Shown: positions 37,028 through 49,273, counted from the first letter of the stretch. The stretch is 64,000 nucleotides of DNA from Dichotomocladium elegans (GCA_025716815.1 JAIXMN010000007.1:1009501-1073500), one strand, 5' to 3'. Made by a program: numbers and translations. The notes: a model not told the origin generated them from the sequence alone.

Positions 37028-39930
37028 ATGTTTGAAAATTCAGGGATGTTTTTTAGTGCTTCCCCAGACACGTCGCAGCACGACATCGCACTCTGGCGGT
37101 CAGAAGCGGACAAGGGCAGCGCGGAAGGGTATGATTAAAAAGTTCAGCGATCAGTGTTACGGCTGGATCAAACTTTATGACATTTTGATCAGCAGCACCT
37201 ATGAAAGTACAGAAGCACAGAAAGGAAACCATTCTATGCAATGACGGGTTCCAGAGACTGTTCAGTGGCGAGGAATCATCTGTGTGCATGCAAATGCGCC
37301 ATGATTTCTACAAGGCCGCATGGGATAAAGTGAATACCATAATCAATGTAAGCTTTCTTGTCATGGTTATTGCTCTCTGGATGCTGAACAGCGCGCGGAA
37401 ACAATAGAACGTTTTGATTGATACCAATGGCGCAACAATCGATGCGATCGCTACTTTTGTTGACAATGCTCGTGTAGAGGAAAGGTAGAGGGCAACTCCC
37501 CCCAAGAAGAGATGACCCAGCGAAGATTGATAGTAGTACATAGCCCTATTGCATTACCATTCTACGAAATACCGACCGCACTTGTGTTTGCGGGCATCAA
37601 TACACCCGACCACGACGCTCAGTTTGCACAAATCGTCTCCCGTCTGCGATCAAGGAACAACTGGGTTGCACACCTCCAGTCGAAAGACTGCGGAAATATA
37701 CGTACTATGATGCGGCTCATGATTGAGCAGTTTCTCTCTCGCACTCTCGAGCAAGAGGCCGAGATGGACGAGCAGATGGAAGAGGTGAGCTTTGTGGGAC
37801 ACACAGTGTGAGTGAATGCCATAGGAGGAAGAGAGAACTGTTTGGCTTATTGCCTGTGACCAGACATATCAATTCGGAGGCATGAAGATCAACAAGGCAG
37901 CCAAACTTCCTGCGTATGATCTTCAAATTCTTGAAGGATGGTACGAGCACATGGGTCGCAGCAGGGGATCTAACTTGGTCGTCGTGCTTCAGGACCTCGA
38001 GACTTTTGAGTCCGATGTTCTCCAGGATTTTATTTCCATTTGCAGGTAGGTTTTATGCGCGCGGGATAAGATGGTCTAATTGAACTAACTCACCGGCCTG
38101 CGGCGCAGTGAGTACCGGCGGCGCCTTCCAATTGTGTTTGTGATGGGCATTGCCACCTCGAGCGAAATCCTGCATCAGTCGCTGACAAAGTCGTCGATCG
38201 GCCTGCTGCGAGTTGAAAAGTTCTGGCTAGAACAAAGCGAAGTGTGGTTCAATCGGGTGCTCGAAACGGTAAGGCTCGGCAGCATTCACGACGTTGCTAC
38301 TAAGCAAGCGACTTTTGAGCTTACTGTTTCCATCCCCCCCTTCCCTGAAAGATCTTTATTGACACAATTGACACCATGAAGTTTGGGCCTCGACCTTACA
38401 AGTTTCTCCTGGACCATTTTTATCTTTATGATTTTTCTATGGGAAAGGTGACAGCGAGTTTAAAGGTAAAGGTCTCTACTATGGCAAAAGAGGATATGCT
38501 AAGTCCGCGGCATATTATGCTTGCAGTACGCCTTGATGCACCATTTCTATGGCAATCCACTCTCCATCTTTCTGCCGCTGATGAGCTACTCGGATTCCGC
38601 TGAAGTAAACAAGACACTTGAAGAATGGTATGCAAGCGGGATTCTCAGCACGCACCATGCAGCGCATATCCGCATGCTCCCGTCATTTCGTATGCACGTG
38701 GATACGCTTGCCGATCAGGATCCACACAAAGCACTCAGACTCCTAGATGATGATGCATATCTCTTCACGGAAGCGCTCTCAGAGTTTGTGGGCGGACTGC
38801 AGCGGTATCAAGTGGAGTTCCGGTACGGGATTGAGCTCATCCGGGTCCTCGAGGGCCAATTTTCTGGCAATGTGGGACTGAAGAAACCGAAATGGAAGCT
38901 GTTGCAGATGGCTCTGGATTCGAAAGATGGGTTAAGCCATAGTGAGGTCATCTTATGGCCTTCCAGTCTTGTGCGGAAGCTCGACGCAGACAGGCTAGGA
39001 GAACTCTTGCATGACATTTACGCCATTGTCAAGCAGTTCGAAGGTGCGCGTGGCGAGAAGAGGACAGCTGAGGTGGTGCGAGGATGGATTGAGCGGCTCC
39101 AGGCGCTTCAAGGGGGTGATGAGGCTTATCATGCAGCTATGCAAAAAAAGGCAAAAAAGCTGGCAGGGATGGTGATGCCAGACATGGACGAGCCGACCCT
39201 GCGTCGCACAGAGACGGCCAAAAAAGTCCAAAGCGACTCAGTGGACCATCTCAAGCAACAGGGAACCGACCGGACCAGGATAGCAATCGAGGTTGCGGAT
39301 TGGATATCGCAAACCCTAAAGTAAGCGTCATGGGTCATTTGCGTCTTTGTGAAACGCGCTTACACGAGGCCGGGCGGTTAAACGTTAGACAATATTTGCG
39401 GTCCTTTACGGATGTTCCCTTGTACGAGTTGGTGTACTATACGAACGTCAAGCTACACGAGAAATCTTTTTCTGCCCAACCACGGGCAGCCGTACAAACA
39501 GGCCTGGGACAGGCCCACCATTACCTCAATTGCGCATGCTGCAATAAGCTAAAGGACAGCCGGGGCCACATCCTGCCCTCGGAACCGGATGCGTCCATTC
39601 TGTACAAGTTGTACCTCGAGTGCGGGAGGTTGATCAATTTGTACGATTGGTTTGTTGCTTTCGGGTGCATTCTTGAACGAGAGAAGCGGTCGGACCGATT
39701 GGAGGAAAAAGAAGTACAGTAAGTACAGCACACCCATTCCCGCCCACCCGCACACACACACACACACACTCTCTCTCTCTCCTTGGGAGGAGTGAACAGA
39801 AACATCTCAATTTCCCTTCGTCAGGGCACGCTTCGTTCGATCCGTTGCAGAGCTCCAGTTCCTGGGATTTATCAAGCCAACTCAGCGCAAGACCGACCAT
39901 GTCCAACGGCTCACATGGTCGAATGCATAG
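37028..39930 (+). CDS. ORC3: Origin recognition complex subunit 3
   Basis: ORC subunit needed for replication licensing. Exons start 37028-37128 ([19 protein letters not shown]), then 37221-37347 and about seven more, ending with stop TAG at 39928-39930. Orc3 signatures in order: [188 protein letters not shown] and the final [20 protein letters not shown] with [11 protein letters not shown]. These run co-linear with human ORC3, though the insert region is shorter. The last intron contains a CA/CT microsatellite. Confidence 0.93.
39745..39781. repeat. (CA)n(CT)n microsatellite in the last ORC3 intron
   Basis: A CA run passes directly into a CT run just upstream of the final ORC3 exon; the pyrimidine part may serve as the polypyrimidine tract. 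Confidence 0.85.
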
Positions 39931-40226
39931 TGGAAACCCACTTTTCGAATGTGCTCAACAAGCCGCATGACAATGGAAAGTACTCACTTTCTGTCTGTTC
40001 TTGCCGACCCTATTTGTATATTGTGTTTGCGATCACGCCTTCTCCTTCTTCTCACACTTGTATGAATAAAGAACCATCTTCTTCCTGTATACCACCTGTT
40101 CCGTCGAGATGCGCATTAAACATGGTCCCTCGTTCCGCAACAAAGGACCCGCCCGAAGGAAGGTACGACCTCCCCCTCATTCCCAATCGAGACAATAAAC
40201 GCCATACATGGATGAACTGGGTACCT

Positions 40227-40376
40227 TCAAGCTCTCCAATACAGAAATTTTTTGCCGTAGACCGGACCGGTGGGGTCGGCCCAGTTTCCCACGAATCCGT
40301 AGCCGCCTTGACGGATTCCATCGGGTGGATGGGACGTAATGGCCTTGGTACGATCAGCAAGGCGCTGTCGGTAGCC
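40227..40376 (-). CDS. Possible 3' exon of an unrecognised minus-strand gene
   Basis: On the minus strand an acceptor (GTAGACAG) near 40377 is followed by a frame reading YRQRLADRTKAITSHPPDG, then IRQGGYGFVGNWADPTGP and VYGKKFLYWRA before a TGA. The composition (Trp, Gly, aromatic residues, few rare codons) looks like real protein, but I recognise no family and could not find upstream exons. A competing frame over the same bases is open for 102 codons, so the call is tentative. Confidence 0.3.
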   Translation of the reverse strand, partial: GYRQRLADRTKAITSHPPDGIRQGGYGFVGNWADPTGPVYGKKFLYWRA

Positions 40377-40737
40377 TGTCTACGGTTTATTTCTTCTCAC
40401 ACTCGACTGGATGGTTATTCTTTTTTTGGGTGAGGTTAGAGAAGGGGAAACCCGGACTCGGGGCTCGTCTGTTTCACTGCGTAACCTAAGGGGTACTCAG
40501 CAAAGAGCAACGTGCGCACACACACACACAAACAGAAACGCTCATTCGGAATATTATTTATTTTTTTTTCCCTTTCTGATGGTTTATATTGAAGGGGGGG
40601 TGCTGTTATATAATATACATATCCCAGATCCCTGAGGATCGATGAGATGCTGATGGATAACCGAGCGAAAAGATGGATGAGGACTTTTTGCCGAGATGAA
40701 TAATAGGTTGTACAAAGCCAGAGCTTGACAGAATTCC

Positions 40738-40763
40738 GCTCGCTCTCTCTCTCTCTCTCTCTT
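40738..40763. repeat. (CT)n microsatellite
   Basis: A run of CT dinucleotides in intergenic DNA. Confidence 0.85.
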
Positions 40764-42030
40764 TCTGTGTATGTGCGATGCGAGTAGGACTCGAAGCCAC
40801 GTGGTAATGCGGTGTTCCTTCTTCCACCGCGCCCATTTTGTTTCCACCCCCCCCATAATGCGGCACTAAAGCGATTCGTCAGCCGCTTGCTTATCAGCGG
40901 AGCGTATCACTTTGAGGATCGTCCAATGTTTTTTCAACACAATCAACTGTTAATACGTCATTCGGGGCTTCGGGTTATTTTTTTTTTTAACAGCTGAGGC
41001 GGATCCCGCCGAAATGGAGAGCGTTGTTGTCTACGAGGAAAGCAGATGATCGAATAAAAGATGTGCGTGTGTGTGCTTATGTGAGCTTGGATGTCTTGTT
41101 GCGAAGAAAGGGACAAGGAAGAAAATGGAAAAAAGGTGGGGAAGAGAGTTTTTTTTTTTTTTTCGTTGGGTGCGGAAAGATAAAACGAAATCCTTCAATG
41201 CATTGCGTACGATGCACACGCCCTCCCCCCCCTACAACGTTATGTTCGTCGACCCTTCACCCAACGCCTCAATGCCAACAGAGATCTACTTTTGTTTCTG
41301 CTGCTGCTGATAGAAAGGAAAAGGAAGTGGGGGTGGGGGTGGGGGAAAAGGAAGAATTAGAGATAGTAGATAAACGATCCCAAACAACTTGAATTTCCGA
41401 TTTTGATCTAAGGCACGCACACACACACGCGTGCACCCCAATCCCACCCCCACTCGATCGCTTTAGACCCATCGGATGATATACGCATCTCGAGGAAGAA
41501 GAGCATCATCTCCTCTGCTACACCCGTTGTTTTTGTAGTCAGCCTGGCATAGAACAACGAAACGCTTCTGGGAATCGGGCAAATGCAAGGAGGTGCTCCA
41601 ACCTTGATCAAATAGCCCTTTTTCTGTGGAGAATCTGTTGTAGACTTCGGATCGACGTAAATTGTTGCCTAAAGGTTTTGTTTTGCTCCATGCTGGAGTA
41701 AAAAAAAAAAGGACCCCAAGAGAAGCTTGTTGCGGGACAATGACTCACAAAGGCGGCAAACCGCGGGCGACGGGAAATGACCCAAGGACCATAAAATAAT
41801 TGATGATCGTCGTTAAGCTACTTGCGCTTTGATAGTGTGTCGATTGGTCAAACGGATTCCATCGCCGCTCGGTTAAGAGTAAAGCCTTCCCCCTTTTGGA
41901 AGTACAAGAAGGGCATCCGATTACACGCCGTTCTCCTCCTTCCTCCTCCTCCGCCTCCACTCCCACCACCCCCCCTTTTTTTTTGGGTAGTTGCTGAGTT
42001 TCATCCGAGCGCACAATCTCCTACGGAGGC

Positions 42031-42039
42031 TATATATAA
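42031..42039 (+). promoter_or_regulatory. TATA-like box of the PMA1-type gene
   Basis: TATATATAA lies about 180 bases upstream of the ATG at 42215, followed by a pyrimidine-rich leader typical of highly expressed fungal genes. Confidence 0.5.
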
Positions 42040-42214
42040 ACCGATCTTGATCGGGTCTCCTTGGTGCGATTTTTTATCCTTTCTTTCGTTGGTGATCATA
42101 TACTTATTACACTTGTAATTCCCCTCTCTCCCCTTTTATTCTCTACTGCCCTCTTCTGCATTCATTGCACCTCTTCCGTAACAGCAAATACCCCTTTGCT
42201 TTTCCCCGTCCGCT

Positions 42215-45200
42215 ATGGCTGAGAAAATTGAGGATCTCCCCGCTTCCAAGCAGCAGATCAACGGCAACATCACCTCTCTCACCGTTGAGGAGCTCTACGA
42301 CAAGGACAAATTTGACCTCTCCACCATGGAGTCCGGTGACGTCCTTGCTCTTTTGCAGTATGTGTGCCATGTTCATCATTCTTTCCGTCCGTCCCGTCCG
42401 CAAGAGAGAGCGCGCGCGCGCGCGTCTCTCCCCGAGCGCGTGCACGCCCGCTCTTTCTCTCTCTGTCTGTTCCCCGCCCCTTGAAACTCAAACTGTTTCC
42501 TTACCTTTTATAGAACCACGAAAGAAGGTCTGACGTCGGATGAGGCCGCCCGTCGTATCGAGAAATTCGGCTACAACAAACTCGAGACCAAGGAGCAAAA
42601 CCCGTTCCTCCAGTTCTTGAGTTTCATGTGGAACCCCTTGTCCTGGGTCATGGAGATGGCCGCTATCGTTTCCATTGCCCTTGCAAACGGTGAACATCGC
42701 CCGCCAGACTACCCCGATTTCGTCGGTATCGTCCTCTTATTGCTCGCCAACTCTTTGATCGGTTTTTACGAAGAACGCCAGGCCGGTAACGCTGTCAAGG
42801 CTCTCATGGAGTCTCTTGCTCCCGAATGTAAGGTCAAGCGTAACGGCGAATGGAAGACCATGGAGGCCGCTGAACTGGTTCCTGGTGATGTCATCTCGAT
42901 CAAGCTTGGTGATGTTGTCCCAGCCGACGGTCGCCTGCTTTCTGTAAGTTGCACTACAACCGTCCGCCCTCGGGGGTTGTTACGGCTTTTAACTTTTAGT
43001 CCGTCAACTAACCCCGTTTCTATTTCAGGCTCATGGTCAGGTGTCCATCGATCAGGCTGCTCTTACTGGTGAGTCGCTGCCCGTCGGCAAGGAAGCCGGC
43101 GATGAGATCTTCTCTGGTTCCACTGTAAAGCAGGGCGAGGCCGAGGCCATTGTCACTGGCACTGGCGTCAACACTTTCTTCGGTCGTGCTGCTAAGCTTG
43201 TCGGTGAGGCCGGTGACGATGTTGGCCACTTGCAGACCATCTTGACCAAGATTGGTAACTTCTGCTTGATCTCCATCGGTCTTTTCGTTGTCATCGAAAT
43301 CCTCGTCATGTATCCCGCCTTCCACTACACCTATCGCCGTGGTATTGACAACTTGCTCGTCTTGCTTATTGGTTGTATCCCCATTGCCATGTAAGTTGAT
43401 GTGACCGGGGGGGAATACATTTCTCCTTTTACGTTTGGTATCCCGTCCCGCACGTGCTCATCCATGTCCCGTTTCCCTTTTTTAGGCCCACTGTCTTGTC
43501 TGTCACCCTGGCCATCGGCGCTAAGCAGTTGGCCGAGCACAAGGCCATTGTCACACGTATCACGGCTATCGAGGAAATGGCCGCCGTGACCATTCTCTGC
43601 TCGGATAAGACGGGTACTCTGACGTTGAACAAGCTGATCGTCGACAAGCCCACCATCAAGACGTACGCCGAGTACGATGGCGATCAGGTCATCCTCCTCT
43701 CCGCTTACGCCTGCCGTACCGAGAACCAGGACGCCATTGACTTCTGCATTGTCAACTCCTTGCCCGATCCCAAGCTTGCCCGCGAAGGCATTCAGGAGCT
43801 CGAGTTCAAGCCCTTCAACCCTGTCGTCAAGCGCACGGAAATTACCTACAAGCAGCTCGACACAGGCGCCACTCTCCGCGTCACAAAGGGTATGTCTCAC
43901 ACCATCCTCGACCTGTGCACCCGCGACAAGACTGAGGAACAGATCAAGGCTCTCAACGATGATGTCGACGAGTTCGCCCGTCGTGGTCTTCGTGCATTGG
44001 CTGTTGCTGTTGACGAGGTTCCCTCTGGAGACGTCGAGGGCGAGGGAAGAGGTTTCCGTCTCATTGGTTTGCTCCCCATCTACGATCCCCCACGCTCTGA
44101 TACGAAGGAGACCATCGACCGCTCCATTGCTCTCGGCATCCAGGTCAAGATGATCACCGGTGATCAGCTTGCTATCGCCAAGGAAACCGGCCGCCGTCTT
44201 GGTATGGGCGACAACATGTTCTTGTCAAAGACCCTCAAGGACGGCCCTCCTGCAGGCTCCGGCTACACCTCTGTTGACGACATGATTCTCCAGGCCGACG
44301 GCTTCGCTGGTGTCTACCCCGAGCACAAGTACGAGATTGTTGAGCGCCTCCAGAACCTCGGTCACATGACTGCCATGACGGGTGACGGTGTCAACGATGC
44401 GCCGGCCCTTTCGAAGGCCAACGTGGGTGTCGCTGTCGCGGATGCGTCCGACGCTGCTCGCTCTGCTGCTGATATTGTCTTGACCGAACCTGGTCTGTCG
44501 GTCATTGTCGAGGCCATCATTGGCTCCCGCCAGATTTTCCAGCGTATGCGCAACTATGCCATCTATGCGTGCTCGATCACCATTCGTGTGGTTGTCGGTT
44601 TCGCTATTCTGTGCTTCGCCTTTGAGCACGATTTCCCTCCCTTCCCTGTTCTTATTGTTGCGGTGTTGAACGACGGTACGATCATGACGATCTCGACGGA
44701 CCGTGTCAAGCCCTCGCCTTACCCCGATGCCTGGAACCTGAAGGAGATCTTCTGCTATGCGATTGTCTATGGTCTGTACCAGGCCGCATCGACCCTCGCC
44801 TTCGCCAAGGTCATGTTCCACACCACCTTCTTCGCCGACAAGTTCGGCGTTACGCTGCCCGAGGACGTCAACGATTATGTCTATCACTCGATCATCTACC
44901 TTCAGGTGTCGACCATTTCCCAGGCGCTGATCTTCATCACCCGTTCCCGCTCGTGGTTCTTCATGGAGCGTCCCTCGGTTTACCTCATGTGTGCCTTTGT
45001 GATTGCTCAGCTTGTCGCCACCTTCATTGCTGTCTATGCCGATTGGGACTTCACCTACATGCACGGTTGTGGCTGGTCCTGGGCCGGTATCGTCTGGATC
45101 TGGAACATTGTCTGGTTCGTGCCCATGGACTTTTGCAAGTTCGCCATGCAGTACGCCTTCACGCCCAAGAACACGCTCGTCGAGAACAAGACCCCCATGG

Positions 45201-45415
45201 CCGGCCCTGGCTCTCGCCGCGCTTCTGCCATCTCCGCCTCCGGCTCTGGCCGCTACTACGCTAACCGCACCAAGTCCCTCAAGTCGCTTGAGCGCCCTCG
45301 CAACTTTGGCTCGCGTCTTTTGAACATGAACAAGAAGATGAGCATGGACCAGAAGGAAATGCGTCGCTTCTCGTCCGTTCAAACCAACCATGCTGCTCAG
45401 GTCTTGAACTCATAA
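42215..45415 (+). CDS. PMA1: Plasma-membrane H+-ATPase (P3A-type, PMA1)
   Basis: Pumps protons out of the cell with ATP and sets the membrane potential for nutrient uptake. Exons 42215-42357, 42514-42943, 43029-43390 and 43486-45415, about 950 residues. P-type signatures: [20 protein letters not shown] (actuator TGES), [15 protein letters not shown] (phosphorylated Asp), [76 protein letters not shown], and helices such as [14 protein letters not shown] and [16 protein letters not shown]. These motifs are of the plant/oomycete/fungal P3A subfamily. The C-terminal tail (about 110 residues, rich in Arg/Ser) is a likely autoinhibitory, kinase-controlled domain. The coding region shows strong codon bias. 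Intron 1 contains an alternating GC run. Confidence 0.97.
42409..42426. repeat. (CG)n alternating run in PMA1 intron 1
   Basis: An alternating CG tract flanked by GAGAGA on the left and TCTCTC on the right, nearly palindromic. It is a classic Z-DNA-prone sequence. Confidence 0.85.
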
Positions 45416-46231
45416 AAACACACACACACGCGCGCGCATGCACGCACGCGCACACACACTGCATTCCTCCCCCACCACTCCCATCTTGTCTTCACACCAT
45501 CTATACACGCAAATACACACACACACCATCTTTTCTTCCCTCCTCCTCCTCCATTCCCGCCTATAAACGCTTTTTTTTTTCATTATACATTTTCTTTTAT
45601 AATTGTAAATTCGCCAACTTTAAAAAGATCGTAATACAAGTTATATTTTTTTGCGATACACTTGTTTGTTTGTTTGTTTATCCTTAACACCCAGGGCCCC
45701 AATTGTTCTGCTCATGATCAAACTTTTAGGGTCGTGCTCGTTGAATTGATTGTTTTTTGGTAAATTGTCCCCCTGGGACGTTGTTTGTCGTTGGTGTCTT
45801 GATTGAAAAACGTCATGACGCCCCCTTCATATACGTTCGTCCGTCCGTCCGTCCGATTTTTTTCATCACATGCTGTCCGTAACACCTGGGATGTAAATAA
45901 AAAAAAAGGTTTTTATTTTTTCATATGGATTAGAGAAACTCATTGGGACCTTGTATGGGATGGGACTTTTTTTTTTTTTCTTTTTTGAAAAAAAGAACGT
46001 ATTTTTTTGGTCTTTATTTTGGAGGGAGAATACGTGATATACAAACATTGCATATATTTTTTTTTACATAGGAGGGCGGTAGTGAAGCGAACGAGATGTA
46101 CGTACAGAAGAAGGGTGGACAAGGAAAGAGATGATTACATAAAAAAGAAAATTTTGGGAAGGTTGGGGGGGAGGGTGAGGAAGAGTTATTCCCGTATGCG
46201 TGGATGTCGGAAGGTTGGGGATGGATTTTTT
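45416..46231. other. Convergent 3' region of PMA1 and the GATA gene
   Basis: No gene. It begins with a CA/CG/CA alternating run (about 45419-45460) immediately after the PMA1 stop, followed by poly-T runs, a TTTG repeat near 45663, a GTCC repeat near 45840 and poly-T/poly-A stretches. Confidence 0.65.
45419..45460. repeat. (CA)n(CG)n(CA)n alternating purine-pyrimidine run in the PMA1 3' UTR
   Basis: More than 40 bases of nearly unbroken alternating purine-pyrimidine sequence starting a few bases after the PMA1 stop codon. Confidence 0.9.
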
Positions 46232-47110
46232 TCATGACTGGGAAACATGCTGTTGTTGTTGCTGGCAAAGCACGTTCCGTAAGATTTCGCATCGGTGCTC
46301 GAGCATCTCCAGAAAACCATGCATTTGTTGCTTATTCATCTGGCTGATCAGCACGCGGAAGCGCGTGTCATCCACGTTACTGCTATTGCTACTACTCAGC
46401 TGCTGGCGCTTTGACGGCCGCTCTTCTTCGTGCTCTTCATGTGCGAACGACTCCCTCTGAAGGACCTGAGCCGCTGTGCGTTTGTTGTTATAACCCCCAG
46501 CAGGCGACAGCAAAGGCCGCAGAAGGCTGACCATCAACGCAGCTTGCTGCTGCTGCACCGACGGCTGCCGGTCATTACTGTTGTCGTCATCCTGCCTCCG
46601 GGAGGACTGGTCCTGCTGCTGTTGTTGTTGGGACAGTGGAGCTTGCTTTTTAATGGTGGTCTTTTGTCGCATATGCAGCGGACGGTGCTGGTTGTATTGC
46701 TTGTAATAGAGACCGCATGCGTTGCATAGTGAGTGCGCACGATCCGGCGTGCGTCGCCATAGAGGCGTCTTTGTGACATGACAGTTGAAACATTCAAGTT
46801 GGCGTTGTTGACGTTTTGTTGCTGTGCTGTTGGTGTTGCTTGTGGGCATGATGGTCATGGAGGGCGAAGGGATGGTACTAGTCGAGGACGAAGAAAGGGG
46901 TGTGGAAGGCGCCGAAGACGTTGAAGATGTCGGTGACGGATTGTCACAGCAAGGCATTTCTTCCTCAAACTTGACATATTGGTCGAACGGATCCGCAGTG
47001 TCTGGCATGGTACCCTGCAGATTGCTGTAGAGAAGATGTGAAGGGTCGACATACTCCTCGATGGATGATGCGGGTGAGATAGGTAGTGGTTGGAAGAGGT
47101 CAGGGAACAT
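46232..47110 (-). CDS. GATA-type zinc-finger transcription factor
   Basis: Single exon, 292 residues. One zinc finger, [19 protein letters not shown] followed by [12 protein letters not shown], has the C-x2-C-x18-C-x2-C spacing, then a basic patch ([18 protein letters not shown]). An 18-residue loop is found in the White-Collar-2-like and related fungal GATA groups, whereas AreA/Gat1 nitrogen regulators have 17. There is no PAS domain, so it is not a WC-2 photoreceptor partner. The N-terminal half is Ser/Thr/Pro-rich and acidic (probable activation region). The C-terminal half has Gln runs and ends with a possible helix ([19 protein letters not shown]). Nuclear; targets unknown. Confidence 0.9.
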   Translation of the reverse strand: MFPDLFQPLPISPASSIEEYVDPSHLLYSNLQGTMPDTADPFDQYVKFEEEMPCCDNPSPTSSTSSAPSTPLSSSSTSTIPSPSMTIMPTSNTNSTATKRQQRQLECFNCHVTKTPLWRRTPDRAHSLCNACGLYYKQYNQHRPLHMRQKTTIKKQAPLSQQQQQQDQSSRRQDDDNSNDRQPSVQQQQAALMVSLLRPLLSPAGGYNNKRTAAQVLQRESFAHEEHEEERPSKRQQLSSSNSSNVDDTRFRVLISQMNKQQMHGFLEMLEHRCEILRNVLCQQQQQHVSQS

Positions 47111-48806
47111 GTTTGCTGTTATTATGTTTAAAGAAAGAAGGGAAAGGCCAACAAAATTTGATTGTTGGATCTTATGTATGCGAACTTTTCCCTTGAATAC
47201 CCGAGCGTCTTAAAGCTTGTGTGACATGCCGCCCACCCAAACCGAAATACGTCCTAAAGTACAATACATTGCTATGCTCTTTTCTTTTTTTTTTTCCTAA
47301 AAAAAGAGAGTTGCCCGCCTACGCTGGTACCTTTTGTCTTGGTCTGCTCGCGCCCCTTCCTCCTACTCCACTCCGATACATGGTCCATAACTCATGTACG
47401 TTGCGACAGAATAACCACCACCTCCACTTCCTTCTCCTTGCTTCCTTTTCAACAAATTCTTCTAGACGCGGGTGGATACTCTTACATCCCGTTATCCGAC
47501 TGTCTTGGAAGACTCAACAAATGAGAGTCAGCAACCACCAATGACGGTGCGTCGTCGTTGGTTGTATACAGGTTGTATACTATATTCTCTTATCGGACCA
47601 ATGATAATTCCCCTTTCCGTCTATCGTTATCGTCGCATATGATTGGCGAGACCGATCCCGAGTGATTGACCACCACCGTGCTGGAAAATTGTATTTCCAT
47701 CGGGCTTTTCAGCAACAATCATCTGCATATTCTTTCGATTGGGGGAAAATCAAGGGCGGGGCCGAGTATCTGGGTAAGCTCTCCCCCTCTCTCTTTCTCT
47801 TTCTCTCTCTCTTTCTTATTTTACTTTTTACTCGTCTTCCCCGCCTTTCTTTCTACACTCTGAAAGATGCTTGACTGTCCGTAGTTTTGTCCTCCATTAC
47901 TGAGGAAGCGCATAACTCTGGCTTCTTTCTAATGCAAAAAGTAGACCAGACGGCGAAAAAGAGCTTTGCATCGGTCAGATAGGAGGGTATTCAATGCAAG
48001 AATGGGCGGTGGGGGGTGGGGTGGGGTTAGTGTTCAAGCGGAGCGTAGTGTCGTCAAGCACGTCATCTGGGAGGATCTGAGCTTGATTTGAACCCTCAAC
48101 GTTTAACTGAATCAAACAACTGGGCATGGGGCTCGTTACTTTGTCGCTGAACTTGTGGAATGAGTTCTCCTACAGGCCTGGAGAGAAAGGCGAAGAAGAA
48201 AAAATGGGAAGGCGGGAATATTACCCGCTTGTCTATGGCGCGCAGGACCTTCCAACAAGCTGTCGATAATTCCTTGATCCCCCCCGTCAGAATTAAAAAA
48301 GTTTTGTATGAAAAAAAGGCGGACTTGCGGTGTTCATGGACTGGTGTGGGTTGTTCGCGATGACTCACGTGCTTGAGCTCGCACAGCACGCCTTAGGCAA
48401 TGAACATGACTGGGGGAGGATTCCCTTGTGCGTCCCTCCTTATGGAGTAATTTTGCTGTTGATCTTTGAATGCCACTTTTTAATCCAATGGTGTAACGTT
48501 CCGCTTCCACGTCAAAGGGCAACATGGCTGGCTGAGAGAGTACGCTTCTTTTTTCCCCCACCCCCATTTCGGGCAGGCAGATGCCCTCCCGTTATTCTTC
48601 TGGGAGTGGGTGGGTTGGGGGGTTAAGCCCGCTCCATTCGAAAAAAGACAATGCAATAAGCGTGTCATCCGTTCATCATATTGGTTTTCGAGCTAGACTC
48701 ATTTGAGTCAAACCTATCGCCTAAAAATCCTATGCAGAAAACGCATAACTTTGGTCCCTCGGTCATTTCTTTTTTTTTTTTCTTTTCTACTCCCCACAAA
48801 AACATC
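47111..48806. other. Intergenic region, no gene seen
   Basis: Promoter side of the GATA gene and upstream of the small mitochondrial-type gene. It carries G-rich runs at 48004-48027 and about 48602-48623 but no supported coding sequence. Confidence 0.55.
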
Positions 48807-49196
48807 ATGATCCGCTCCTCAATAATACAACTACTTCGACCACAGCAGAAAAACATCGGTGCCATTGGCATCTCCTGCACCCGCCGTAGAAATGTCTCCC
48901 AACACAGCTGGCCAGCATCGGAGAAATACACAAAGGAATATCTTGAGAAATTGATGGACGACGAGGAGACATCCCAAAGAGAATCCGAACAAGTGGGCCG
49001 CGGATATTGGCAAGATCCCGGCCATTTTCTCGCGGTAAGATAAGAAAGCACCCATCCCAAGCAACGGACCATGTTAACATGCTACTGTTGCTTCTTTGCC
49101 GACCAGGAAGAACATGACAACACAAGGAATGCTATTCCAGATTATGGTAAACCGAAAAAGGCCAAGGATAACAAGCACAGCAGACAATATAAGTAG
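48807..49196 (+). CDS. Small predicted mitochondrial protein of unknown family
   Basis: Exons 48807-49034 and 49107-49196, 105 residues. It starts MIRSSIIQLLRPQQKNIGAI, an acid-free amphipathic stretch like a mitochondrial presequence, followed by CTRRRNVSQHSWPASEKYT, an acidic helical part (KEYLEKLMDDEETSQRESEQ) and GRGYWQDPGHFLAEEHDN, ending in Lys-rich KPKKAKDNKHSRQYK. The GT-AG intron joins exactly in phase. I do not recognise the family. Its small size, presequence and charged tail could fit an assembly factor or ribosomal accessory protein, but that is a guess. Confidence 0.65.
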
Positions 49197-49273
49197 CAAG
49201 AGAAGTATCGTAATAAAAAAAAATCTATCTACATTGTTTCAGGAAGAAAAGGGGGGAAATGCGTTTTTTTTTT

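Larger units (their letters stand above)
39931..42214. other. Intergenic region with microsatellites and one possible exon
   Basis: Contains the possible minus-strand exon at 40227-40376, a CT run (40738-40763), a poly-T run near 41149-41163, a G-rich run (41328-41345) and the PMA1 promoter. No complete gene could be built. Confidence 0.5.

Noticed and set aside
39783..40433. 216-codon plus-strand frame after the ORC3 intron
   Set aside because: It overlaps the last ORC3 exon in a different frame and continues into non-coding DNA with no domain.
44225..45391. 388-codon open frame on the minus strand opposite PMA1
   Set aside because: It is a shadow of the strongly codon-biased PMA1 coding sequence; the peptide has no domain and the plus strand is certainly coding.
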